From positions 58,305,469 to 58,369,468 of the forward strand of contig NC_088677.1 in NCBI RefSeq assembly GCF_950023065.1: a DNA stretch of 64,000 nucleotides. The letters run 5' to 3'. The DNA is from Planococcus citri (Eukaryota > Arthropoda > Insecta > Hemiptera > Pseudococcidae). This document shows, piece after piece, positions 1 to 10,530 of this stretch. The notes below the pieces were generated by a model. The model did not search any database. It had not been told where the DNA came from and saw only the letters and a program-made list of their open reading frames with translations. The position numbers and the translations under genes are program-made. Each line of letters starts with the position of its first letter. Position 1 is the stretch's first letter.

Positions 1-600
1 CTAGACTAATATTGCTCAATAATCATTACACCAATGAGTATTTCGTTCGCGACCGATTCGATTTGAAACACCATAAATTCTTTTACAAAAAATGATGGTA
101 ATGTTTTACAATCAATGTGAATGATATTTTGCGTGTATTTTGAAAATATTCTTCAATTATTTTTTTGACGAGTAATTCTTTTCTTTCGTTCGTGTACTTT
201 CATGACTTTGAAGATTGATTTTTTCGTTCGTGAATGATTGAATTCATTCTTGGTTATTTTGAGAACTTTTATGAAAAATGCAATCAATCAGTGAAAATTT
301 TCGTTCGCAATCATTTGATCATATTCGAATACATAGATCTTGACTTGACCCTCTCTGAAAAAAATCTCAATTTTTCCGACCAATAGTGCAAATTCTTTTT
401 CATCAGCGTGTTTCCAAAAAAAGGCGTTCAGATGGTTTGCAGAAATCGGCTAATTTCCAATGAGGCTAGTTGTATTTTTTATGAGATTTTTTCAACCATC
501 TCCTCAACGATGGTATCTGTCGGTCGCGAACGATTCTTCACCTGTTTACGAAAGATTCATCCTTTCGTTAACGATTCCTATAATTACTGACGAATAAATA
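1..600. repeat. Scattered TCGTTCGCGA-type repeat words
   Basis: This AT-rich stretch carries loosely spaced copies of TTCGTTCGCGA or TTCGTTCGTGAATGATT (near 42, 190, 224, 299 and, inverted, near 519). They resemble the unit of the minisatellite at 9975-10530, so this looks like a decayed relative of that array. No coding potential is seen; the short open frame at 408-590 has no recognisable motif. Confidence 0.4.
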
Positions 601-2640
601 ACCTCGAGCTGCTAGAATAAAAATAAAACCACTCGCTCATTTATTATATTAGCGAAAAATAACTCCACTCCGCCAACGGCTGGCTAGATCTGCATGTTTA
701 CTCAAATCATTAAGACTACACAGTGTATGGTTGTTCAGTGTATACTTATTATTACACGTTATATGCATGTATAATACGCAGATATGATGTATACTTACTT
801 GTATTTCGCTGCAGATGCATTAGTCTGAGGTATAATTTAACGGAGGCGCGTAAAATTTCTTACATGGCTACTGGTCTAGCGATTAAAAACAATTAGAAGG
901 AGGTGGAAATGGCCACTGCGATTACAGCGTTGTTGTTGTTGTTGCGATTTTTTTTCCTTTTGCGATCTTTCTCTGGTTGGTTTGCGGAAGCACGTCTCCA
1001 AGTGTAGTAGCCGTGTACATGCATTAGCGCTCATCCCGGAGTTGGTATTTTTTAAACGATAAGTCATTAACTTTTTGCTCGGTAAAAAGCAGCAAAGGTG
1101 GACTAAGAAAAATGACTATTTTATATCTAAAATGATAGATAACGCGGTATCATTTTTAGTGTGAGTGTGTGGTCGCGGCTATATTATCGCTGAGGTGTTT
1201 TTTTCCTCTCTGCTTCTCTGTCTCACTCCTTGTCTTTTTTTTTCGCTTTCTGGGACGTATCACGCGTCTGGTAGTACAGTAGAGAGATACATATAGAGAA
1301 CGCTTAACGGCGTATAGAATCTTCTTCATATAAAGATAATAACGCAACAATAAATTATAATTGCATACCTGCAGTTACAATTTCCATTTAGCGAATAATT
1401 TTAATGGATAATTCCAGCAGTAATTGCGAATGGCGTCGGTAATATAAGGTTAATGTTAGGTATACAAGTTAAGAGAGAAGAAGGCGCGTAAACAGCGAAC
1501 AAGTTGGAGGGGAAAAAAAGTAAAGAGAAAAGTAGTCTTTTAGTGAGAATATTAACGGGTTGTAAATAGGTGTTATACGTTCATTAATTACGATAAACTT
1601 GTAAAAGGTATAATAGTGTAAAGCGAAAAAAAAAAATTCAACACCCGAGGACGCATCTGTCTGATAGAACAATAAATATTTTTTTCATATTTGATATATT
1701 AGAGTACGTGAGGTTTTTTCCAAATACGAATAAATAACTGTAGTTGTTTTTGCCGATCCGCGACCAGAGAAGAGGAGACGAGTGCGAAAGTTTTTCCTCT
1801 GCGGTCTGCGATGCTGGCGAATTTATTTATGGCGAACTTGCGCCTATGTCTAGCACTCGCTGCTGTTGTATAGCATAGCTGTTTATTCGTGGAACGTTTT
1901 AATCAACGGGGTAATATTTCAACCTGGTCGTAATTCGTAATTACCACGAATACGTACGGTCAACGGAAGGTGGACGTGGTGGACGCCTGGACGGACTCGG
2001 TCAACTTGAGATAAGATAAGGTCGTTACCGGGGAAGCCGAAACTGTATCTGGCTATAGCAGAGTATCTACCAGGTACAAATAGAGTTGTCTCGAGAGTCG
2101 AGAGACCAGTTGGTCGTTATCTGGGCGAATTTATCGCGTTTATTTGTAATTGGAGCAGCACATATGTCGTTACAGGTACATTTTTCATGCTGATGCTGTA
2201 CCTATGCTGTGTAGCCTACTATATGTTGTGTATATGCTTCAAGGCGCGTAGGTATAAGTAGAAGTAGAGGTACATAAGTACTCGTGTGGTATTTTATGAG
2301 ATTGGTTGACGATCTTGGTCATAGTCTGGTATATGGGAATTGGCGAGATAGTGAGAGTGTGCTCTTGCCTCTTCGATCCTTCAAAAATGAAAGAGTAAAC
2401 GTTGGAGTGGATCAAAAAAAAATTATGTCACGGATTTTGACGAAAATTGGTGCAAAAGTTTACTACGAATGAGAGACTACACAGAAAAATTTTGAGCCCC
2501 CTACATGTTCAGGAGACTGAGCCAGTGGTCCTTACAGTAAAGTCATTCTTGAAAAAATCGTAGTTTTTTGCCACTTTTGGGTAGTATAACCTATGCAGAG
2601 CAGTGAATGTGCCCCGTCCATTTGTCCTTTTGAAAAGTAG
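601..2640. other. Low-copy non-coding DNA, no gene seen
   Basis: The base composition is more even than in the flanking repeats, with several CG-containing segments, but there is no long open frame and no splice-supported exon that I can defend. A short GTT microsatellite lies at 929-943, and a small TCTCGA-GAG-TCGAGA inverted repeat near 2090-2105. It could hold regulatory DNA; nothing here proves it. Confidence 0.4.
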
Positions 2641-2667
2641 TTTGAAACTGAAAATCGAGTTGTATTT

Positions 2668-3540
2668 TCGTCAAGGATCTGTATAGGAGCCCTCTATTCC
2701 TCTCCAATAGATAGCATTTATTGTGAAGCAGCTAAATTACCCCCAGATTTTAGAGCAACTCTTATAACAAACAAATTCATCTAAGATGCATCCACCAACC
2801 CCTCCCATTCACTCCAAAACTCAATTAACCCACCTAACCCCCAACATTTTGACCACATAGAAGGGGCCATTTCCAATTTCACCACAATGTTGAATGATCT
2901 TCAAATCAATCCTAAAACTCTCATCCAAAAACCAATATTATCTCCCCCCCTGGCTCCTTAAGCCTCCTCAAGTCAATCTACAGCTTATCAACTACTCAAA
3001 AAATAGCCACTCTCCACTGTAATGAAGAATAAAACTATCTTGAACTCTTTATTATCTTGTAGATAAAAAAAAATTCACCACTAATCTTTCCCCTCTCATA
3101 TCACAGTTGACGACCTCAAATCTATCTTCACCCAAAGCACACTTAAGAAATGGCAAAACTTTTGGTCCCTCCAAACATCGAACAAGCTCTTTCACCACAA
3201 AAAAACAACTCAACCTTGGAAAAATCTATTCCAACTAAATAGACTAGAAGAAATCATTGTAACTAGATTGAGAATTGGCCACTTAAAAATCACCCACAAT
3301 TACCTCAATGAAAGGGCCACAAAACCCATATGCAAGTTCTGCCTGTCAGAACTTCTATGTATCTGTCCAACTTCACTGCGCCTCCTTACATCAGCACAGA
3401 CTATCCCTACAAATTGATGAAAGATCCATATTCATACGTACCAGATGACCCTTCTGAAATTAAAAAATTCATAGATCTAATAAAAAAACACAACCTTACC
3501 AACTCTATATAAAATCTCACACGACGGGTGTAATAATCAT
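2668..3540 (+). mobile_element. 5'-truncated, broken non-LTR retrotransposon (RT/RNase H tail)
   Basis: Three pieces of one decayed reading frame are visible. Codons from 2683 give IGALYSSPIDSIYCEAAKLP, typical of the link between reverse transcriptase and RNase H in RNase H-bearing LINEs (I/R1/LOA-like groups). Codons from about 3097 to 3415 give a C-terminal region with VDDLKSIF, then KKWQNFW, then TRLRIGHLKITHNYL, then a C-x2-C pair (ICKFC). In the next frame, 3330-3512 ends with DDPSEIKKFIDLIKKHNL, like the usual last residues of these polyproteins. Most of RNase H between about 2960 and 3090 is missing or scrambled. An in-frame stop follows NKFI near 2782, and a frameshift lies near 3340-3400. 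The 5' part (APE, most of RT) is absent. It is dead; the exact clade cannot be fixed by eye. Confidence 0.75.
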
Positions 3541-4270
3541 GCAATTATAAACACCCCCCCCCCAATGTTTGACAAAAAAAACATGATTTTGAGAATTTAT
3601 AAAAAAGTAGTAGGTACATACCTACTTTTTGGCAATTATTTTGGCAAAAAAATTGCACTTTTATACAATTTTTGTCAAATATGTACATATATTAGATAAA
3701 GCAAAATTTTGTACAATTTTTTGAAAAACTGAACCTTTTCGAAATTGTTTGCAGAAAAGGACAATTTTTAGCTATTTTTAGAAAATGCAAATATTTTTTT
3801 GTCAATTTTTAAAAAAACAAGATTTTTTGACAATTTTAGCAAAAATCCAAAAAACTGATCGTTTTTATAAATTTTGGGTAAATGGGAGAAACTTTGGAAT
3901 GATTTTTGGAAAAAATTAGGGTACCAATTAATTTTAATAAGAATTGAGAATTTTAGTCAAAAAAACAAGACTTTGATAGTTTTACAACAAAAAGCAAAAC
4001 TTTATTGCAATTCGTGTGAAAAAATAAGCGAGAGTTTTGGTTAATTTTTGGAAAAAAGTTACATTTTGAAATTTTTTGCAAAAAGAACAACAATTTTTAG
4101 CCATTTTTGATAAAAATAAAAAAATTTTGTTAATTTTTGAAAACGTAAAAATTTTTGACAATTTTAGCCCAATTTTTGTAAAAAAAAAATAAACCTTTCT
4201 AATAATTTTTGAAAACAAATTACTTTTTGAAAATTTTTGCAAAAAGACGGCAGTTTTTTTTAGCATATGT
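3541..4270. repeat. Degenerate A/T-rich minisatellite (CAATTTTTGxCAAAA words)
   Basis: After a C tract at 3552-3562 the sequence becomes strings of ACAATTTTTG, GCAAAAA and TTTTGACAATTTT spaced roughly 40-50 bases apart. The texture matches 18090-18930 in inverted sense (there as GCCAAAATTGTCAAAAA). Long minus-strand open frames here (for example 3982-4296) are by-products of repeated Lys/Phe-rich codons. Confidence 0.5.
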
Positions 4271-4462
4271 ACGCCAAAAAATTTCGGGGCCCGCACTGGC
4301 TCTCCCCAACCCTGTATGCATTACCTCGATTACCCTTCCCCCTCCCAAAAATATGACGGAGTTTCTGAACCTCCCTAATCCATTGAATTTTAAAATTCAA
4401 TACCACTTTTATAGCTCTCTATCAAGTTATCAACCACTTTGAGAATCTCGAAGCGTAAAAAT

Positions 4463-5382
4463 TAGAGGAGAAGGTACAAATATGGACCCCCTCTAGCCTT
4501 TTGGGTTTAAAGGGTAGAAAAAATTATCAAATTTTTGTTTTGAATATACCATTTGAAAGGCCAAAGACTAGTATATTGTGTAAAAAAAAACTTTTTTTGT
4601 TGAAAACTCACGGAGAAATTTGAAATTTAGAAAAGTGACATAAAATGGTACAAATATGGACCCCCTCAAAAAATGAATAAAAATATTCAGAAAATTGAAC
4701 AAAAATTTATTTAAAGATGTTTTTCAATGCTTTGGACTTGTCTTCTTTATTAATAACACTATTCTCGGTATTCTAAAAACCATTGAATCAAAATTAGATG
4801 AAAAAAATTTAGGGGTCCATATTTATACCCATGCAAAAAATTGGCTAAGTTCATGAAAAATGAAAAAATCATGGTTCCAATTTCGACACTTTGGACTTGT
4901 CTTCTTTGTTAATAACACTTTTCTCGACATTCTAAAAAATATTGAATCAAAATTAGGTAAAAAAATTTAGGGGTCCATATTTATACCCATTAAAAAATCG
5001 GCGCAGTTTATGAAAAATGAAAAAAAATTATGAAAATCAGTTGAAGTACAGACAAATATGAAAGTATATTTTGAAAGTACACATTGTAAGCTACTTACTT
5101 CGCTAATAATTTTTTTTCCAAACTTTATTTGAAGTTGATGAATTACCGAATGAAAAACTTGTAAAATTTTCCATTGTGAAGAAAATAATGCGCAAAAAAA
5201 AAAACAATTGCTGATGAGAGTCACCCAAGTTTGCATGGATCCAAAATAAGTACATGGATCATCGATACAACACTACTAGTATAATTTTTAGTACCCAGCA
5301 TGACCGTAGCGCTAGTGGTTGTACACTAAACCATGGGGGGTCCATATTTGCACCTGGGTCCATAATTGTACCTTCTCCTCTA
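4463..5382. mobile_element. 920 bp non-autonomous DNA transposon with 27 bp terminal inverted repeats
   Basis: The left end begins TAGAGGAGAAGGTACAAATA (4463-4489) and the right end is its reverse complement (5356-5382), 26 of 27 bases matching. Both ends start with TA, which may be a TA target duplication as in Tc1/mariner-type elements. Inside, a unit of about 158 bp starting GACTTGTCTTCTTT is duplicated (about 4736 and 4894). Each copy is followed by a TIR-like GGGGTCCATATTTATACCC (4812 and 4970), and further TIR-like copies lie at about 4646 and 5337. No transposase frame is present, so it would need an enzyme supplied elsewhere. The superfamily is inferred only from the possible TA duplication. 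Confidence 0.7.
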
Positions 5383-8300
5383 CGATTTTTCATCAATTTT
5401 ATGGCACTTTTCCATCTTTAACAATTCCTTCCATAAAATCAATGCTGGATTCGTGCTGAGCGGGTCAGAATAGGTATGTATAATCTCTGGTAAACACTTT
5501 TTTCGTGGTCGTTTCGATCACATTTTCAGCATTTTTTTTCTCATCCGTTCTACAGGTTTACCTACATATATAAGTGTAAGAGAAAATTCGAATAAAAAAA
5601 ACAAAAAAAAAACGAATTTGGGTACTGGGTAGTTCGATTGAAATGGTTGTAAAAAAGTGTAGAAATCAGAATATTTTGACCCGCTGAACGCGAATCCAAC
5701 GTTATATTTAGTTTGAAATATAATTGGTGGAAAAATGCAATAAGATTGATGAGGAATCGTAATATGTGTATTTGCGATCTGCGAATCTTCAAGTCGTTGT
5801 TAGAGGGCTGAAAGTGGTCTTGAATTTTGAATTCACGGGTGAGAGAGGTTCGGGAACTCGAATCGTGACTTTTTCGTGGGGGAGGGGGTGACGAGTTCAG
5901 CCCCGTTGCATCAATCCCGAAAAATTTCAACTCCAAATTTAGGTATTATATGACGCAAAATTTCAACTAGGTACTGAAAAAAATCCTCACCATACCGTCT
6001 TCCGGGGGGGGGTTGGGGGGCAATGATGGCATTTCTCCTTACTTTTCCCATGTAGATAATCTACAAACAAAAATTTGAACAAATCAAAGAACCTCGAGTC
6101 AAATGACTGGTCTTTGTGAATAATTTTTCAATTTTTTCTTAACACTTTTACGCTCCCCATACTCTCTTTTCTCTCCTCTCCCCTCCCCTTGGCCTCTACC
6201 TTGTTTTTTTCAAATATGAAAGATGCTTAAGTTCAGGACAAACTTTGATGATATGGTTTTTAATTTAGGTATTTTCAAGAGCGAGGGACATAAGTTGGAA
6301 AAATTCATAAGGTACCTAAATTATTTATTGGAAGAAACGAAATGCTCAGGGCCCTTGAAAGAGGAAAATATTCGGGTGGGGGGGGGTGTAATTGTATTGC
6401 GATTGCGGCTACATTTCCTGAAGTGATCGAAAAATGAAAAGACTCCGACAATTACTAAATAAAATACCAATCGCAGAAGAATTATAATTTTTTTCCACAT
6501 GGAAGCAGAGTTGGTTCAAAAAAAAATCACAATTTAATGAATCTTCTACAAATCAAGTTTTTACGACGGGTGGAAAAGGCGTGAGGGGAGGGGGTAAAAT
6601 GAAATTTATGCTGAGCTCATTCAGTTCTCGACAGCTTTGAAAATGTCATATCCGTAAATTTTTGAAAATATATTTACTCACTTGAATTATCATAATAATA
6701 TTCATCTGCTCGTATGTAGTAAAAAATGTTTACTCACCTGAAACAAAAAAAAAGGCGTCCATTAGTGAATTACTAATAAACATTACACGGTGCACATAAT
6801 TTCGAACACAAATCTAATATGCATCAGATCCTCGTCCCTGTCCACCACACCCCATCATTTCAAGATGCATTCCAATGAAAGTTTGTCAGATCAATTTACG
6901 AGTTTAGCAGAGACAGACATCTAACCTATATCTTTACCAAATATATCTCGACAAAACGCAACTTTCCACCTTCTCGGCATCGAGGATAAGAAAAATAGCC
7001 CGGAATTAAACCATCGTAAATCACCGTTTAAGAAACCATTCACATTTGAAAAAAAATTCGGTATCATTTAGGGAACCAGATTGGTATACTACAAGCATCG
7101 TTACGATTACGGTACACTTTCGAAATTAGTAACTTATTAGATCGCATTAATGCAATAAGGTACATAACGTGCTTGAGCCTGTGCCTGTGCCCCTCGATAT
7201 CAAACAAGTACATAAAGCTATAGCCACTATATACCTAAGCATAAGGTTCTTAAATAGGCCATAACGAAAACAATGACTTTCTGTGGATGTGGAACTACTA
7301 CTAAAATATAGGTACCCAGGTATTTGGCTAATCTAACGTATTATACAATCTGATCTCGGCCAATTGTAACAAGTGTATCGAAATGGCAATTAAAAATCAG
7401 CTCTTGGCTTATTTCGCCGGCTAACGCATAAATTTTTATTAATCCAAGCTATTATTCAGCATACACCGAGCTACCTTCTCCGTGAATACCCGTCACGAAC
7501 AACGTTTATCCATTATTCAGCATTTCCGAGCCTTAACATATTCTACAATACTCTATACGTGTGTTCTTTAATGAAAAATTATTATACTTTAATTATTAAT
7601 ATATTTTCTACGCTGACTCGCGTTGTTGTTGTTGTTGTTGTTGTCGCAGTCCAGTATAGAGGCTACTACAACATAAAGCAAAATATAGCCAGTCTAAATA
7701 TTACGCGTTTCGATGATGCATGAGCGCTGCAAACCAAGCGACACAAATCGCTATCACAATGCAGCAATTTGATACCGATAGATTATTTAAACTGGGTGGC
7801 TCGCTGCATCTCTGTGATCTTTCGTTGTAGAAGTGCTGTAGGTGACTGCCTTGCCCATACACTCATGATGCTGTTTACTACAATAAAATGCAAACGTGAA
7901 AAAGAATTTGTTAGCGCGTGCAATGTACTCGTAGGTACTTTGCTGTATAATCGAGTTAACGTCTCACATCTCATATAAGGATTGCTGCGACTGCGATGCT
8001 GGTGTTTCCACGAGTTTAGAGGTTCATCGTTTCCAATTTCCATTTACGTAGGCACTTATGGACTATGGTATATAAAATAGTATGTACTATTTTTAAATGC
8101 TTCCGTTACAATAAGGAGATGCCTCGAGCTAAACTCATTCAACCGACAATATATCGTATGAGCCACTACAATACAATAATTAATCGTAAAAACAATCACC
8201 AGGTTGATAAAACTCATTCGTCTTCGACTTCTAAGTACTAACAGCCCACTTCCAAGTTCCCACAATCGAGTAAACCTGAGCCAACTAAACAAAACGTTTA

Positions 8301-9025
8301 TCGTACATTATGATTTATCTGGACGTTTTGAATTCAAATCGTCGAACAAAACTTTCCATGTAACCTGCTTCGTATAATGATGATTTCATTGCACTGGTAG
8401 GTAGGTAAATAATACGTAATTATTTTAATAGGTGTACAATGTGCGCATAATATGAATTAAAGGGGAGTAAAGGCTACCCCCAAAAGTAAAGGAAACAAGT
8501 TGAAGGTGCATTTAGAATTACGAATCAAAAATACTTGTAATTTTCCCCTTCTCTTCGACCCTATTACATACGTTTTCTTATTCTAATGAAAGGCGATATG
8601 GTACCTATTTTCCACGATTCGTTAATCACTGCACCAGCTAAATAAATTATGTTCATTTAACAAGTGTCTCCATATTCCCCTCTTTCATTCTCATCAAAAG
8701 CTGATTGAGGTGTGGGAAAGTAAAATTTTTAATGATTTTTTCTGGTATCTGGCTAGCACACACAATACCTTAATTCTTTTTTAAACTTCTGTTAAAAGAA
8801 GTTTATTTTTGAAGAGGGAGATAGGTTACTAGGCATACAGGGGCGAATAGGCAATGTTTTCGGTCGATGTTTTAAAATTTTCAAAACTGAAAAAAATTTC
8901 TTAATTCAAGAATCTCTGATTTATGAACTGATTGTGAAGGGAGTTTAACGACTTATCCATGCAATTCGGCAATAAAATGTTTGAAACTAAATGAAGTACA
9001 GAATTTTCAAATTTTGGCGCAGAGA
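5383..9025. other. Mixed non-coding DNA, no gene seen
   Basis: 5383-6600 is AT-rich with G/C homopolymers and looks repeat-derived. 6650-8450 is lower-copy DNA with many stops in all frames. The paired open frames at 7769-7978 (+) and 7783-8043 (-) overlap each other and show no family motif. Nothing else could be supported. Confidence 0.4.
7622..7644 (+). repeat. (GTT)n microsatellite
   Basis: Seven consecutive GTT units lie between CG-containing flanks. Similar GTT/AAC tracts occur at 929-943 and, as AAC, at about 30931-30953. Confidence 0.9.
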
Positions 9026-9029
9026 CGTG

Positions 9030-9190
9030 ACGAAGTGATGTGTCTTGAGAGGAGGGGGGGCTGAAATTGTCTCAACTTTTTACCCCAGAATCCTCTCCCC
9101 CCCTTCCGGATTTTCACAGCTAATTAGCCAGACGTGGTTCAAACAAATTTTGGAAAGGGGAGTTGGACACAAAAATGTAGAATAATTTTA
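9030..9190 (+). repeat. Dispersed repeat (CTGAAATTxTCTCAACTTTTTACCCC family)
   Basis: A G tract is followed by CTGAAATTGTCTCAACTTTT, then ACCCC, a C tract, and GCTAATTAGCCAGACGTGGTTCAAAC. The same order occurs inverted at about 32450-32640, and the first part in direct orientation at about 39490-39590. It is a dispersed repeat module with three diverged copies in this window and no coding capacity. Confidence 0.6.
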
Positions 9191-9974
9191 AATTTTATAT
9201 ATTAGAAAACGATGCTTCAATATTTGCAAACAAATTGACACGATATGGCAATTTTCAGTAGAATTTTTCAATTTTTAACCAAGTTATTTCAATCCAGTTT
9301 TAATAATTTTTCAATTTTATAAACGGTATTATAAATAAATCTTTGAAATGTATTTAAAAAAGCTTTTTCGATCTGGTAGTCAATTTGTAGACATTTTTTC
9401 AAGAATTAAGTTACCTATTTTGAATCAAGACAATTTTTTTCATTAAAAAAAAATTACATGTGATATTCCAACGGTTTTGAAATGCAATTTTGATTTTGAA
9501 TCAAATTCCAAACATTTATTGTAGGGTAGGTAACTTTCCAAAATTTTTAGATTACTGTGAAATTAGAACTATGTAATTTCTTGACAATTTTTAGCCATTT
9601 TTCAAATAATTTTTTCGAACTTTATTGGCTTCTACTTTCTAGACAAGGTTATAGAGTCAGATTTAATTTTAAATACCTTTTCCGATTTTCAATGGATATT
9701 GGAATAATGTTTTATTTAAAGAATTTTCCAATTTTGAAGATAAAATTTTAAATATTTGCTGAAAGCTCCCGAACTCCTCCAAACGGTTTGAAATCACTTC
9801 CGATCCATTTAAGTAAAGGGTCGAAAACATGGTACATTGAGGTGTATCACCAAAAAAAGAAGTCGACGGATTTCGACCAAATTCAGCAGAGACCTTGATT
9901 TTGAGTTGGAAGTTACTCACAATGAGAAAAATGTTTACCGACTTTGGCCAATTCATTAATTCTTCAATTTATGA

Positions 9975-10530
9975 ACCAATTCGTTCGCGAATATTTACGA
10001 AAAATTTTCAATTCGTTTGCGAATCAAAAATTATTCAATTCGTTCGCGAATGATTCACCAAAAATTATTCAATTCGTTCGCGAATGATTCACCAAAAATT
10101 ATTCAATTCGTTCGTGAATGATCCACCAAAAATCAAGTAAGTGAATCGATTCGTTCGCGAATGATTCACCAAAAATTATTCAAATTGTTCGCGAATGATT
10201 CACTGAAAAATTCAATTCGTTCGCGAATGATTCACCAACTATTAATCAACTCGTTCGCAAATGATTCACCAACTATTAATTAATTCGTTCGCGAATGATT
10301 CACCAAAAATCAAGTAAATTAATTGATTCGTTCGCGAACGAGTACCTTATACAAATCAATTCGTTCACAAATGATTCACCAAAAATTATTCAATTCCTTC
10401 GTGAATGATTCACCAACTATTAATCAATTAAGTTCGCGAACGATTCACCTAGAAATCAATCAATTTGTTCAATCACCAATCGGTTGTGAATGATTCGATT
10501 CGATTGTAAACAAATCAATTGCTATACAAA
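9975..10530 (+). repeat. 33-35 bp minisatellite with TTCGCGAA core
   Basis: About 14-15 tandem copies of a unit that reads TTCGTTCGCGAATGATTCACC followed by an AAAAATTATTCAA-like filler. Copy starts are near 9979, 10011, 10040, 10073, 10106, 10148, 10182, 10217, 10250, 10283, 10326, 10361, 10394 and 10431, so spacing is mostly 33-35 bases. The GTTCGCGAA core (TTCGCGAA is a perfect palindrome) is conserved while the filler drifts, and some copies are mutated to TTCGTGAA or TTCACAAA. Related single copies lie in 1-600. Confidence 0.85.

Noticed and set aside
9975..10530. Resemblance to a CRISPR array
   Set aside because: Units are contiguous with drifting filler, not constant repeats with unique spacers, and the DNA is eukaryotic with no cas genes.
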